The position numbers were made by a program, and so were the translations under genes. Shown piece by piece: positions 1 through 7,441 of a stretch of DNA of 33,693 bases; within the stretch, counting starts at the first letter, position 1; the number at the start of each line of letters is the position of its first letter. Under the pieces are notes generated by a model that saw only the letters and a program-made list of their open reading frames with translations, was not told the origin of the DNA and ran no database searches. The stretch spans positions 1-33,693 of the forward strand of contig QKCY01000355.1 of the NCBI GenBank assembly GCA_003245525.1. The letters run 5' to 3'. The stretch is from Victivallales bacterium. GTDB lineage: Bacteria > Verrucomicrobiota > Lentisphaeria > Oligosphaerales > Lenti-02.

Positions 1-329
1 CGGATCTCCCAGACCAAGGCTTCGCTTTGCTCATGGGCCGTGGCATTCTGGCCAGCCACGGCGGCAATGCCGGGGTTCTGACTGGCGGCGACGGCAAGCA
101 GCGACACCTCCAGTTTGACGGCATCCTGGTCCCGGGGGGCGGATTCGCGGGCATCGACCCGGACAACGCGGACCCAGGCGACCCGGCCATACGTCCGCGC
201 CAAGGCCAGCACATCCTCATTCGACTGCCCGGTCCATGGATATGCGGTCAGACCGTCGATGACAGTCTCCAGGCGAGTCTGGATGGCCACGCGCAGTTCG
301 GTCCACGGATTGGCCTGGCTGGTGGGCAT
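1..329 (-). CDS. Mu gp37-like (DUF1834-type) phage protein, partial
   Basis: N-terminal 109 residues of a leftward gene that runs off the window edge. The start codon overlaps the stop of the upstream DUF1320 gene as TGATG, so the two are probably translationally coupled. The visible protein begins MPTSQANPWTELRVAIQTR and looks like an alpha/beta domain with no obvious catalytic motif. In Mu, gp37 (DUF1834) directly follows gp36 (DUF1320), and in such phages it belongs to the head-tail junction region. The call therefore rests mostly on gene order plus general appearance. The stop codon and full length are outside the window. Confidence 0.55.
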   Translation of the reverse strand, partial: MPTSQANPWTELRVAIQTRLETVIDGLTAYPWTGQSNEDVLALARTYGRVAWVRVVRVDARESAPRDQDAVKLEVSLLAVAASQNPGIAAVAGQNATAHEQSEALVWEI

Positions 330-769
330 CAGAGTCCCTCCTGATTGGCGACGGCCCAGCGGAGGTCATCCTCCGGAGCGTCTCCCTCGCCCTGGATGCA
401 GCCGACTTTGCCGGAACCGAGCGAGAGATCGAGATCCGCCTTGCCGGCCGCGATCTCGCGCAAGAAGCCGAGCGTCTCCCGCTCCCGTTCGGCAAAGGGA
501 ATCTCGCCGTCCTTGACGCCGCGACGGCGGTAGAGGGCCGAGCAGAACACCACGATGGCGGCATTCTGGACGGGACTTGGCACGGTCCCTTCGGCGAAGG
601 GAACCGCGTAGCGGCAGGCGAGAACGGCATCCACCCGGCGTTCCGCGCGGTTGGCGAGGGTCGCGTAGAGACCGCTGTCTTCGGCACCGTCGCGGCTGTC
701 GTCCAGCAGCGCGAGGAGGGCGGCGGCGGGAATCTCGGCCTCGATATCGGTTCTGATGAAATAGGACAT
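329..769 (-). CDS. Mu gp36-like protein, DUF1320 family (head-tail connection region)
   Basis: 146 residues beginning MSYFIRTDIEAEIP. It has the DUF1320 pattern: an N-terminal helix in which a D/E-rich segment precedes a run of small residues (LALLDDS), then an A.R.VDA.L..RY.VPF segment (ANRAERRVDAVLACRYAVPF), then a helical part with VFCSALYRRRG, and an acidic C-terminus. Members are about 140 residues long, so this one is full length. I chose the ATG at 769 because the family begins there and because the leader CGGAAACCAAC matches the leader of the capsid gene; an in-frame ATG nine codons upstream is less likely. The family sits between the major capsid gene and gp37 in Mu-like phages, and the same order is seen here. 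Confidence 0.85.
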   Translation of the reverse strand: MSYFIRTDIEAEIPAAALLALLDDSRDGAEDSGLYATLANRAERRVDAVLACRYAVPFAEGTVPSPVQNAAIVVFCSALYRRRGVKDGEIPFAERERETLGFLREIAAGKADLDLSLGSGKVGCIQGEGDAPEDDLRWAVANQEGL

Positions 770-800
770 CGTTGGTTTCCGGTAGGGGCCGGTCATGACC

Positions 801-833
801 GGGGGACTCCAGATCTGAAATCTGGAATCCCCC
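801..833. repeat. Strong stem-loop between the capsid and DUF1320 genes (dispersed-repeat-like)
   Basis: Positions 801-814 (GGGGGACTCCAGAT) pair with 820-833 (ATCTGGAATCCCCC) around a 5-base loop: 14 consecutive pairs with one wobble. A perfect palindrome, GGTCATGACC, adjoins it at 791-800. There is no T-tract on either side, so it is not a standard Rho-independent terminator. It lies just downstream of the major capsid gene, where it could limit read-through or protect the 3' end of the capsid mRNA. Its sequence resembles the AGATCTGAAATCTGGA-type repeats dispersed in PVC-group genomes; that resemblance is from memory. Confidence 0.6.
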
Positions 834-855
834 CATCATCAATGCCCCAAGGGGG

Positions 856-1788
856 CTAGCTGGCGGAGACGTTGAGACGGCGAACGGCACTGGAGTTGGC
901 GACGACGATGTCCTCGCTCCAGTCGAACTTGGCCACCTCCACGCGACCGTCGTCGCGGGTGTAGCTGCCGGGCACCATCCACTTGCCGGCCAGGCGGAAG
1001 GTCTTCATGAAGCTGGGGTCGCGCCGGGTGGGGTTGGGGCGCTGCGCGAAGACGAGGATGGTGTTGTCGAGGACGAACTGGATGGATTCGGCCAGCCCCT
1101 CCTTGGCGGTGTCGTAGACCATGAAGGAGGCGCGCACCTCGGGCTGGGCGAGGAAGAGCTCGCCCACCGCTTCCATGGTGGGGACGGCGACCTTGCCGCG
1201 GGTGCGGGCGTTGCCCACGACGAACTTGTTGGTGACGCTGGCGTGGTTCTTGAAGAGCCGCCAGGCGTTGGCGCCGAAGAGAAGACCGACGCCCATCAGG
1301 CTGCCGTACTTGGCCGCCTTGACCACGTCGATGATGGCGGAGTCGAGGTCGTCGATGGGGTTGGCGCTACTGTCCCAGGCCGTGTCCGTGCCCGCCCCGG
1401 CAGCGGCCAGGGCGGCGTCGATGACGGCCTTCTCGTGGACCAGACCGGCCACCTCGGCGACCATCTCGGCCCCCTCCTGGAGGGCGGATTCGAGCGCGTC
1501 GTTCTCCTCGATCTCGTCGACCGGGAAGTCGAGCGCGTGGGGTTCGCAGTTGTAGGTCTGGTCCTCGGCGTCCCAGCCGAGTTCGACGGCGCGACCACCC
1601 ACCATGCGGCGGGTGTTGGGCAGGGCGAAGCGGTTCCGCTCGCTGTAGCGCTTGTAGTAGCCCACCGAGACGGGGACGTCGACCGCGGGGGCGAGGAAGT
1701 CGGCCACCGGCTGGATGGCGTTCTGGGCCGCCCCCTGGGCGTATTCGCGGAGGGTGGGCTTGGCGGCGATATCGGAGAGTCGGCTCAT
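856..1788 (-). CDS. Phage major capsid protein (HK97-fold type)
   Basis: 310 residues beginning MSRLSDIAAKPTLREYAQGA. The position (after the protease/scaffold and decoration genes, before DUF1320) and the sequence both fit a major head subunit. It has an N-terminal arm, a segment YKRYSERNRFALPNTRRMVG followed by GGRAVELGW and a Y.CEPHALDFPVDEIEE stretch typical of phage coat proteins, a helical region (about 95-130), and a beta-rich C-terminal part ending in SSAVRRLNVSAS. The length is close to that of Mu gpT (about 305), but I see no gpT-like sequence features, so this may be a different capsid lineage combined with Mu-like packaging genes. The start at 1788 is chosen over an upstream in-frame ATG because the upstream codons are proline-rich leader sequence and the motif GGAAACCAACC precedes this ATG. 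Confidence 0.8.
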   Translation of the reverse strand: MSRLSDIAAKPTLREYAQGAAQNAIQPVADFLAPAVDVPVSVGYYKRYSERNRFALPNTRRMVGGRAVELGWDAEDQTYNCEPHALDFPVDEIEENDALESALQEGAEMVAEVAGLVHEKAVIDAALAAAGAGTDTAWDSSANPIDDLDSAIIDVVKAAKYGSLMGVGLLFGANAWRLFKNHASVTNKFVVGNARTRGKVAVPTMEAVGELFLAQPEVRASFMVYDTAKEGLAESIQFVLDNTILVFAQRPNPTRRDPSFMKTFRLAGKWMVPGSYTRDDGRVEVAKFDWSEDIVVANSSAVRRLNVSAS

Positions 1789-1812
1789 GGTTGGTTTCCG
1801 CTGGTTGGTTTC
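1789..1812 (-). promoter_or_regulatory. Tandem GAAACCAACC leader before the capsid start codon
   Basis: Reading leftward, GAAACCAACC occurs twice (1803-1812 and 1789-1798, separated by AGCG), and the second copy abuts the capsid ATG. A near-identical GAAACCAACG (770-779) abuts the ATG of the DUF1320 gene. None is a canonical Shine-Dalgarno sequence; only the GGA could pair with 16S rRNA. This may be an A/C-rich translation-enhancing leader shared by two head genes, or a duplicated gene-start segment. Confidence 0.3.
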
Positions 1813-1872
1813 AGGTGATGGGAGGGATGGGGACAGGAGGGGAAAGCCCACCTGTCAGTCGGACGGCATGGC

Positions 1873-2394
1873 CTATGCGGTGGCGATGAGGCCCGCAGCT
1901 TCGAGGGCGTCGATGAGGCTGGCGATGGCCGTGCGGGCCTCGGCGTCTTCGGTGGTGCCGCCGCTCGGGTCGGCGATGGCGGCGCTGGCGACGGTGACGA
2001 GCTGGGGATCGGGCTGGATCAGGAGAAGCTGGCCGTCGCTGCCGTCTTCGAGGGCGACACCGGGGGAGAAGTAGGCGCCGGCCGTGCTGCCGAGGGCCAC
2101 GACCTTGCCATCGTCGGTCCCGTCGGGCGTGGCCAGACGGACGCGGGTCCCCGCCGTGACCGTACCCTTCAGTTCCACCCGGGCCTGCTGGCCGTGGGCG
2201 AGCGGCCGGAGGCCAGCCGGAGCCCCGCTGGCGTCGCCGTCCACGAGGACGTAGAGGGCGAGGTCGGCAACCGCATCGGGCAGGGCCGCCTGCCCGTCGC
2301 TGTCGATCTTGACGAGGCGGCCTTCCCGATCGGTCAGATCCTCGGCGGCGAGCAACTGGATGTCGCCGAACTGGGTGTTGGACTGGTGGTTCAT
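1873..2394 (-). CDS. Putative phage capsid decoration / head stabilisation protein
   Basis: 173 residues beginning MNHQSNTQFGDIQLLAAEDL. The predicted product is a small beta-rich protein of short alternating strands: DREGRLVKIDSDGQAALP, an ALYVLVDGDASG segment, then KGTVTAGTRVRLATPDGTD and GKVVALGSTAGAYFSPGVAL. That alternation of turns, with a Gly/Asp-rich channel-like motif, is common in capsid cement or DUF2190-like proteins. A helical tail (RTAIASLIDALEAAGL) resembles the trimer-like tail found in many tail-fibre and head proteins. It lies between protease/scaffold and major capsid, the usual slot for decoration proteins. AAGGA precedes the ATG at 2394. I recognise no specific named family, so the function is inferred from position and fold type. 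Confidence 0.6.
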   Translation of the reverse strand: MNHQSNTQFGDIQLLAAEDLTDREGRLVKIDSDGQAALPDAVADLALYVLVDGDASGAPAGLRPLAHGQQARVELKGTVTAGTRVRLATPDGTDDGKVVALGSTAGAYFSPGVALEDGSDGQLLLIQPDPQLVTVASAAIADPSGGTTEDAEARTAIASLIDALEAAGLIATA

Positions 2395-2406
2395 GGAAGA
2401 TCCTTG

Positions 2407-2431
2407 TTCAGAGTTCGGAGTTCGGAGTTCA
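2407..2431. repeat. Short tandem repeat TTCGGAG/TTCAGAG between phage genes
   Basis: The gap between the decoration and scaffold genes contains GAGTTCGGAGTTCGGAGTTC, about three units of a 7-base repeat. Repeats of this exact look (translated as SSEFRV or ELRTPNSE) are common dispersed elements in PVC-type genomes; that statement is from memory. Here it probably arrived as a host repeat inside the prophage. Confidence 0.55.
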
Positions 2432-2470
2432 GGGTCTGGGGTAGGGGCGACCGGCGGTCGCCCGGGGCAA

Positions 2471-2926
2471 TCAGCCGCCGAGTTCATCCTTGGCGAGGCG
2501 GAAGGCGCTGCGGTAGTTGAGGCCCTGTTCCCGCTGGATGACGGCGGCGCGGTTGCGGATGGCGGCCGCGTTGCGGACGGCGGCAGGGCTACCCTCGTCG
2601 TCGCCGGGGTCGGCAGCCGGAACGCGGGCGGAACGCCGGTTGGGCAGCCGGTCGGGACGGGGGCTGGGACGGATGGCGGCGAGGATGCCGAGGGCGGCTT
2701 CCCGGTTGGCGAGTAGGGCCTCCTTCGCCTTCTTGGGGTCGGCGATCTGGTCCTTGTGCTTCTCGATGTCCTCCTCGACGCGGGTCTCGAGACCTTCCTG
2801 CTTGAGCTTGGCCAGTTCCTCCTCGGCGGCCTTGGCCTTGGCGGCGAGCTCCTGGACCTTGGCCGCGAGTTCCTCGTCGGTGGCATTCGGGCCGAGTCCC
2901 AGAATCTCGGCGAGTTGCTGCTTCAT
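2471..2926 (-). CDS. Nested in-frame scaffold protein (Mu Z-like)
   Basis: An internal ATG in the same frame as the protease gene (residue 182) would give a separate 151-residue protein beginning MKQQLAEILGLGPNATDEEL. A perfect AGGAGG lies eight bases upstream of this ATG. The product is nearly all charged coiled coil plus a basic tail ending LAKDELGG. In Mu, the scaffold gene Z is nested in the 3' part of the protease gene I in just this way, so that more scaffold than protease is made. Evidence seen: start codon, spacing, coiled-coil composition. Expression itself is inferred. Confidence 0.7.
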   Translation of the reverse strand: MKQQLAEILGLGPNATDEELAAKVQELAAKAKAAEEELAKLKQEGLETRVEEDIEKHKDQIADPKKAKEALLANREAALGILAAIRPSPRPDRLPNRRSARVPAADPGDDEGSPAAVRNAAAIRNRAAVIQREQGLNYRSAFRLAKDELGG

Positions 2927-3469
2927 GCGGGCAGCCTCCTGTGCTTGCGGCGGAACGCCGCCGTTGCGGTTGCTGAGGGGCCGGATGCCCCTCAGATTGG
3001 GGTCGTTGGTGAGGCCCGCGCTGAGCAGGCGGAGGGGCCGGACGCGCCCACCACCGAGATCCTCGGCGGTCGGTCGGTCGAAGACCGGGGAGAGGAAGCG
3101 GTAGCTGCCACCGGTCACAGCTTGCCCCCCCCGTTCGCTCCAGCGGATACGGCCCCAGAGAGCCCCGTCGCGGAGGGCTAGCTCGACGATCCAGCCGGCC
3201 GCCTCGCTGGCCTTGTCCAGGTCCAGGGAGAAGTGGTCGAAGTCCACGAGCAGGCCGGGAAAATCGGCGGTGACGGCCTCCTCCTGGAAGCTGGCGAGTA
3301 TGGCGGAGAAGGCCTGTTCGTCGAGTACCTGGACCAGACGTTCCGGCGGCGAATCGGCCTGGACCGGGAACTCGCCGGCGGGGGCGAGTTGGTACCAGCC
3401 GTCGGCAGGCAGGCGGAACGGCGCGGCGGGGTCGGGTTGGCGGTTGACCAGAGGGTGCAGGCAGGTCAT
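2471..3469 (-). CDS. Mu I-type prohead protease with C-terminal scaffold domain
   Basis: 332 residues. The N-terminal about 150 residues match the Mu-like prophage I protein pattern: VDFDH (residues 75-79), then AAGWIVEL, DGALWGRIRWSERG and YRFLSPVF (123-130), followed by RLLSAGLTNDPNLRG. In this family the His region and the downstream strands form the protease that matures the prohead. From about residue 182 the protein is a Lys/Glu-rich coiled coil (LAAKVQELAAKAKAAEEELA) with a basic Pro/Arg linker, typical of a scaffold. An internal start with a perfect ribosome site occurs at 2926 (separate entry). The gene begins 19 bp after the portal stop, preceded by GGGAG. No gpF-like minor head gene lies between portal and protease. 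Confidence 0.85.
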   Translation of the reverse strand: MTCLHPLVNRQPDPAAPFRLPADGWYQLAPAGEFPVQADSPPERLVQVLDEQAFSAILASFQEEAVTADFPGLLVDFDHFSLDLDKASEAAGWIVELALRDGALWGRIRWSERGGQAVTGGSYRFLSPVFDRPTAEDLGGGRVRPLRLLSAGLTNDPNLRGIRPLSNRNGGVPPQAQEAARMKQQLAEILGLGPNATDEELAAKVQELAAKAKAAEEELAKLKQEGLETRVEEDIEKHKDQIADPKKAKEALLANREAALGILAAIRPSPRPDRLPNRRSARVPAADPGDDEGSPAAVRNAAAIRNRAAVIQREQGLNYRSAFRLAKDELGG

Positions 3470-3488
3470 GACAGACTCCCAGGCGAGG

Positions 3489-5018
3489 CTATTGGCGGTC
3501 GAGCAGGGCTTCGAGGGTACGGCGCAGAGCCTCGGGATCGAGCTGCGCGAAGAGTTCGGGGGCGGCAGCGACGAGCTGCCGGGTTGCGTCGGCCAGGACG
3601 GCGGGGGCGAGGGATTTGGCGCAGGCGTTTCCTTCGAGCCACCGGAGCACGCTATCTGCCGGTGCTAACCGCTCGCGGGGCAGGCACAGGCGTGCCGCGA
3701 GGCGAGTGGCGAGGTCCGCGCCGCCCTGGCTGGCGGCTTCCCCCGGGCCGGCGGAATCGCTTGGCGCCGTCGGCGAGTCGGGGGCGGGGGCCAGTTCGTA
3801 GCCGGTGCGCTCGCTGAGCTGTTGCGGACTGACCAGGTAGCCCGCCTGGCGCGCGGTGACGGCGTGTTCCAGGACGCGGTCGGCGCTGGGGGCTTCCGTG
3901 GTGTCCAGTTCGAACCAGGCTAGAATCGGCTGATCGGGAAAGGCGTCGCGAAGACGCGGCTTGTCGAATTGCTCCTGGAGGACCTCGGCGATGTCCTGGG
4001 CGTCCGCCCGCAGCAGCATGCGCCAGACGTCGCCCTGCTCCTTGCCCTGGCTGCCACCGATGCCGGTGGCCTGGCTCAGCGCGGTGAGCATCCCCCCCGT
4101 GCCAGCCAGGATCAGATCCTCCTTGAGGTACCGCAGACGGCTCTCCCACGCGGTGGACCGGCTATTGCCGGTGCCGTCGGTCGTGGGACGCTCAATCTTG
4201 CTGCCGTGTTCGAGCACACCCGAACCGCCCCGCGCGATGGCAAGGGCCTTGGCGGCGAAGGCCGAGGCTTGTTCGTCGGTGAGGTCCGGGGGACCGACGA
4301 TGACGGTGCCCTGGCGGCTCGCGACCTCGCAGAACTGGTCCCACCACTTGGCGTTGTGGCTGGCGCGGAGGAACTTCAGGATGGCCAGCCAGATCAGACT
4401 GCGGGGTTCCTCGCGGACGATGTAATCCGCCGCATCGACCGGTCGGCCAAGGGCTTCGGAGGTGGTGAGTTTCGCTTCGGGGTTGTAGTACCAGGGACCG
4501 TACATGCCCTCGCGGACCCACCACCACTGGTCGATGGGTTCCAGACGGTCGGAAGCGACGGCCAAGTGGCTGTAGCCCCGGAACTTGGCGAGGGCGAGGA
4601 ATTCCACGGCCTGGCGCATGTTCTGGATGGGCTGGTAGCATTCGTGGAGAAACTGACGCTGTTCCTCGGCCAGGGCCCCGAGGCCCTGCTTGGCGGCCTG
4701 GGCGTCCACGCGAATAGTCCAGTCGAGCTGGCGCAGACCGGCGCAACGGCGTTCGACGAGAGTCCAGACATCCGCATCCCACTGCTCCACGTAGTACATG
4801 AGCCACTGGGCGCGGGTCCACCGGCCCCGCATGGCGTCCTGCAGGAGGACCGCCGCATTGGCCGGGGTGAGATTGCGCAGCGGATTGCCCAACACCTCGG
4901 CGGGATTGGCCAAGTGCCCCTCGCCAGCGGACGAGGCGATGATGGTACGGCGGTTGGGGAGGACCGGCCCACGCAGGGCACCGAAAGCACGGACTATGGG
5001 CGCAAGGGGGTTCTTCAT
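3489..5018 (-). CDS. Phage portal protein, DUF935 family (Mu gp29-like)
   Basis: 509 residues, close to the length of Mu gp29 (about 512). Family features seen in order: an N-terminal LTPANAAVLLQDAMRGRWTRAQ segment; YVEQWDADVWTLVERRCAGLRQLDW, the conserved portal motif introducing two trailing helices; a central WWWVREGMYGPWYYNPEAKL; a block RSLIWLAILKFLRASHNAKWWDQFCEVASRQGTVIVG; and late DAFPDQPILAWFELDTTEAPS. The protein forms the DNA channel at one capsid vertex and docks the terminase. AAGGAG precedes the ATG at 5018 with good spacing. The gene begins 12 bp after the terminase stop, so the two form one operon. The protein ends at about Mu-portal length, so it shows no sign of a fused gpF domain. 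Confidence 0.9.
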   Translation of the reverse strand: MKNPLAPIVRAFGALRGPVLPNRRTIIASSAGEGHLANPAEVLGNPLRNLTPANAAVLLQDAMRGRWTRAQWLMYYVEQWDADVWTLVERRCAGLRQLDWTIRVDAQAAKQGLGALAEEQRQFLHECYQPIQNMRQAVEFLALAKFRGYSHLAVASDRLEPIDQWWWVREGMYGPWYYNPEAKLTTSEALGRPVDAADYIVREEPRSLIWLAILKFLRASHNAKWWDQFCEVASRQGTVIVGPPDLTDEQASAFAAKALAIARGGSGVLEHGSKIERPTTDGTGNSRSTAWESRLRYLKEDLILAGTGGMLTALSQATGIGGSQGKEQGDVWRMLLRADAQDIAEVLQEQFDKPRLRDAFPDQPILAWFELDTTEAPSADRVLEHAVTARQAGYLVSPQQLSERTGYELAPAPDSPTAPSDSAGPGEAASQGGADLATRLAARLCLPRERLAPADSVLRWLEGNACAKSLAPAVLADATRQLVAAAPELFAQLDPEALRRTLEALLDRQ

Positions 5019-5030
5019 CGGGTTCTCCTT

Positions 5031-6434
5031 CTAGAACATTCCCGAGAGGTCGGTCTCGTGGTTGCCGAGCTCGACCGGCGCGAAGCGGCGGGCACCGAAG
5101 CCGACGGCGGCGGACTGGCTGGCGGCATGGAGGGCCAGGGCGAGGGCCCAGAAACGGTCGGCATGGCCGTTGCGGCTGCGGTCGGCGGCGAACCGGAGAT
5201 GGCCGGCTGCAGTCGTCTCCCGGCGGATCGCCCGGAGGTCGGCGCGGATCTCCGGGCGGGCGGGAATGCGCAGGGCGCGCTGCTCGCAGGCGGCCCGGAG
5301 GGGATAGGCCAGCTCTTCCTTGACCGCCGGGGTGAAGTGGATGCCTTCGACGCGGTAGCGGCCATGCCGGGTCCGGGCCCGTTCGGCGAACTGCCGTCCG
5401 ATGCCGGTGGCGTCAATGCAGCAGCGCTGGACGCAGGGCAGGATCAGGATCTGGTCCAGGGCATGCTCCTGGCTCTCGAAGGACTCGCCACGCAGTTCGA
5501 CGAGACGGCGGGTGAAATGAACGCCGCCGACCGTCTCCAGAACCCAGATGACGGTGAGGTCGTGGTCCCGTCCCACATCGACGCCCACATGGACCCGGTT
5601 GGGGCACCGCGAGAGGTCGCTTTCCCATGGCTCGTGGGACGAGTACTCGCAAGCGGCGATGAGGTCGTAGGACAGGAACGCGCTGGCATCGTCCGCAGGC
5701 TGGCACATGTACTCCTGCTGGAAGGACTCCTCGTCCACGCAACCCGCCCGGACCAGATCCAGGTACTCGCCCTCGTCCATGCCCTGACGGGGGTCGTCGG
5801 CCGGGAGCTTCTGCTTGAGCTTGTGGAGAAAGCCCTGCTCCAGCGCATCCACGAGGGTCACCCGGTGGAGGCTGATGCCCTTGGGGTTGCCCTGCTCGCG
5901 GACTTCGGTCACCAGCTCGTGGAAGAGATTGCGGCTGCCGCGATGGGTGCTGATGACTTCGAGGCTGCCGCCCCAGGTGATCCCGGGGTAGGCGATGGAC
6001 CAGAGTTCGCGGGGATTGCGGTGCAGGGCGAACTCGTCGAGTACCCGGTCGCCGCGCTTGCCGGCCTGTGCGTTGGGGTTGGAACTCATGCAGTGAATCC
6101 GCAACCCGTTGGCCAGGCAGAGAACATGGGCCGTGGCCCGCTCGCTGTCATCCACCACCCGGAGCCCGAGGTCCTGGGCGCCGATGTGGAGCAGTTCGGC
6201 GAACCGGGCGCAGTCCTCCTTGAACAGCCGGGCCTGGAGGGTGTCGCGAGAGGAGACCCAGGCGTCGAGCGATTGCCCGGCCCTCGCCTTCCGGCGGACG
6301 AGCCCGTAGGCCGTACACCAGGAGAGGCCGATCTGACGCGACTTCTCCATGAGCTTCAGACGGCTGGTATCTTCGATCCAGCGCCGCTGGTAGCCCAGGA
6401 AGAGGCTGTTGGGTTGGAAGTCCTTGTAGGTCAT
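5031..6434 (-). CDS. Phage terminase large subunit (Mu gp28-like)
   Basis: 467 residues. The ATPase half has the terminase-type Walker A with Arg (EKSRQIGLSW, residues 30-39) and a Walker B DRVLDEFAL (D133, E134). The C-terminal nuclease half carries the RNase H-like acidic residues: VGVDVGRDHDLTVIW (D286), CIDATGIG (D341) and GHADRFWALALALHA (D425). Together these translocate and cut DNA at the portal. The product resembles Mu gp28. There is no good ribosome site upstream of the ATG at 6434 (CTTTCTTCC), so translation may be coupled to the small terminase gene 21 bp upstream. The N-terminus MTYKDFQPNSLFLGYQRRW looks native. Confidence 0.9.
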   Translation of the reverse strand: MTYKDFQPNSLFLGYQRRWIEDTSRLKLMEKSRQIGLSWCTAYGLVRRKARAGQSLDAWVSSRDTLQARLFKEDCARFAELLHIGAQDLGLRVVDDSERATAHVLCLANGLRIHCMSSNPNAQAGKRGDRVLDEFALHRNPRELWSIAYPGITWGGSLEVISTHRGSRNLFHELVTEVREQGNPKGISLHRVTLVDALEQGFLHKLKQKLPADDPRQGMDEGEYLDLVRAGCVDEESFQQEYMCQPADDASAFLSYDLIAACEYSSHEPWESDLSRCPNRVHVGVDVGRDHDLTVIWVLETVGGVHFTRRLVELRGESFESQEHALDQILILPCVQRCCIDATGIGRQFAERARTRHGRYRVEGIHFTPAVKEELAYPLRAACEQRALRIPARPEIRADLRAIRRETTAAGHLRFAADRSRNGHADRFWALALALHAASQSAAVGFGARRFAPVELGNHETDLSGMF

Positions 6435-6455
6435 GGAAGAAAGGAAGATGGGGGA

Positions 6456-7043
6456 CTAGAGGAGGCCGATGCGGCGTTCGAGTTCGTCGAGGGTCTCGGG
6501 ACGGAGGCCGGAGGGATCGGGACTGGCGGTGAGTTGGGTGCGCAACCGCTCGATCTCGGCATCGCGCTGGGCGATGGCGGCGGCATGTTCGGTTTCCAGG
6601 GATCGGAGCTTGGCTTCGTAGCGTTCGCGGACCTCCTGGGTGGCCAGGGACTTGGCCTCGCGGACGGTGCGCATGAGGGAACCGATCTCGCGGGCATCGT
6701 CGGTGCCGCTGGCCATCTGCACGGCCTTGGCTGCCAGGGCATAGGCGGCGGCATCCGAGATGTCCTCCAGGGCATCGGTGCCTCCGGCCGCCCGGAAGAG
6801 GTCGCTCAGGCGTTCCCTCTCGGCCTGTTCGCCGAGCACGAGACTGCGCAGCATCTGGTATTCGGGGCTCTCCTGCCAGGCCTTCCAGGTGGTGGCATGG
6901 ATGCGCGGCAGACTGGGCCAACGCTCCGCGGTGCGGCTGGCCAGGCTGCCGAGGGAGAGACCCTCGACTTCCCGCCAACGAACGAGCTCGATGCGGGCGG
7001 CGCGCGGATAGTGGCGCTGAATGTTGTTGCGCGGGTTGGGCAT
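6456..7043 (-). CDS. Phage terminase small subunit (Mu gp27 / DUF3486-like)
   Basis: 195 residues. The N-terminal segment (MPNPRNNIQRHYPRAARIEL, then WREVEGLSLGSLASRT) looks like a helix-turn-helix DNA-binding region; a long middle helix bundle and a C-terminal coiled coil (EAKSLATQEVRERYEAKLRSLE) follow. This architecture and its position directly before the large terminase fit Mu gp27/DUF3486, which recognises the packaging start on phage DNA. The upstream gene stops 7 bp before. The start site lacks a clear Shine-Dalgarno sequence, as for the large subunit. The call is from order and overall helical pattern rather than a diagnostic motif. Confidence 0.7.
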   Translation of the reverse strand: MPNPRNNIQRHYPRAARIELVRWREVEGLSLGSLASRTAERWPSLPRIHATTWKAWQESPEYQMLRSLVLGEQAERERLSDLFRAAGGTDALEDISDAAAYALAAKAVQMASGTDDAREIGSLMRTVREAKSLATQEVRERYEAKLRSLETEHAAAIAQRDAEIERLRTQLTASPDPSGLRPETLDELERRIGLL

Positions 7044-7050
7044 GGGAGGG

Positions 7051-7437
7051 TCAGTTGGTCCTGGCGGCTTGGCCGTGATGGCTCTGGCGGCAACCGTCGA
7101 ACTTCTCCCAGAGGTTGTTCAGGCTCCGCTCGGTACGGGCGATGGTGGTGGCCTGGGCGGCGCTCTCGCGGTTGAGCTTCTTGAGCTCCAGCATGATCTC
7201 GTTGTTCTGGGCGATCACGGTCTCGATCTTGGCCGCGAACTCGCGGCTGCGGTCGGCCTCCACATGGCGTTCGACCCGGTCGCTGAGTTCGCGGAGGGTC
7301 CGGTCGCGCAGCTTGTCGACTTCCGCCTCCAGGCTGCGCATACGGTCCTCGCGGTTCTTCAGCCAGAGCGCGACCAGGCCAGAACCCAGCAGGATGCCGC
7401 AGAAACCATTGACGAGGTTGACGGGGTCCAGCGCCAT
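7051..7437 (-). CDS. Small membrane-anchored coiled-coil phage protein (DUF2730/gp25-like)
   Basis: 128 residues beginning MALDPVNLVNGFCGILLG. A single N-terminal transmembrane segment (about residues 9-26, GFCGILLGSGLVALWL) is followed by a charged coiled coil (RMRSLEAEVDKLRDRTLREL and on). Mu has a similar small protein with one membrane helix just upstream of the terminase genes (gp25/DUF2730), the same slot as here. It could alternatively be an inner-membrane spanin, because a lipoprotein gene is immediately upstream (4 bp); spanin pairs are lipoprotein plus membrane coiled-coil. The topology fits both; no motif settles it. An in-frame ATG 15 codons upstream lies inside the upstream gene and was rejected. 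Confidence 0.55.
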   Translation of the reverse strand: MALDPVNLVNGFCGILLGSGLVALWLKNREDRMRSLEAEVDKLRDRTLRELSDRVERHVEADRSREFAAKIETVIAQNNEIMLELKKLNRESAAQATTIARTERSLNNLWEKFDGCRQSHHGQAARTN

Positions 7438-7441
7438 GGGG

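Noticed and set aside
2517-3104. Plus-strand open frames opposite the protease/scaffold gene
   Set aside because: Ser/Ala/Arg-rich shadows with no ribosome site; the minus strand carries the family motifs.
3969-7175. Very long open frame on the plus strand opposite portal, terminase and small terminase genes
   Set aside because: Antisense shadow of well-supported genes in GC-rich DNA; its composition is Gly/Ala/Glu/Val-rich without family motifs.
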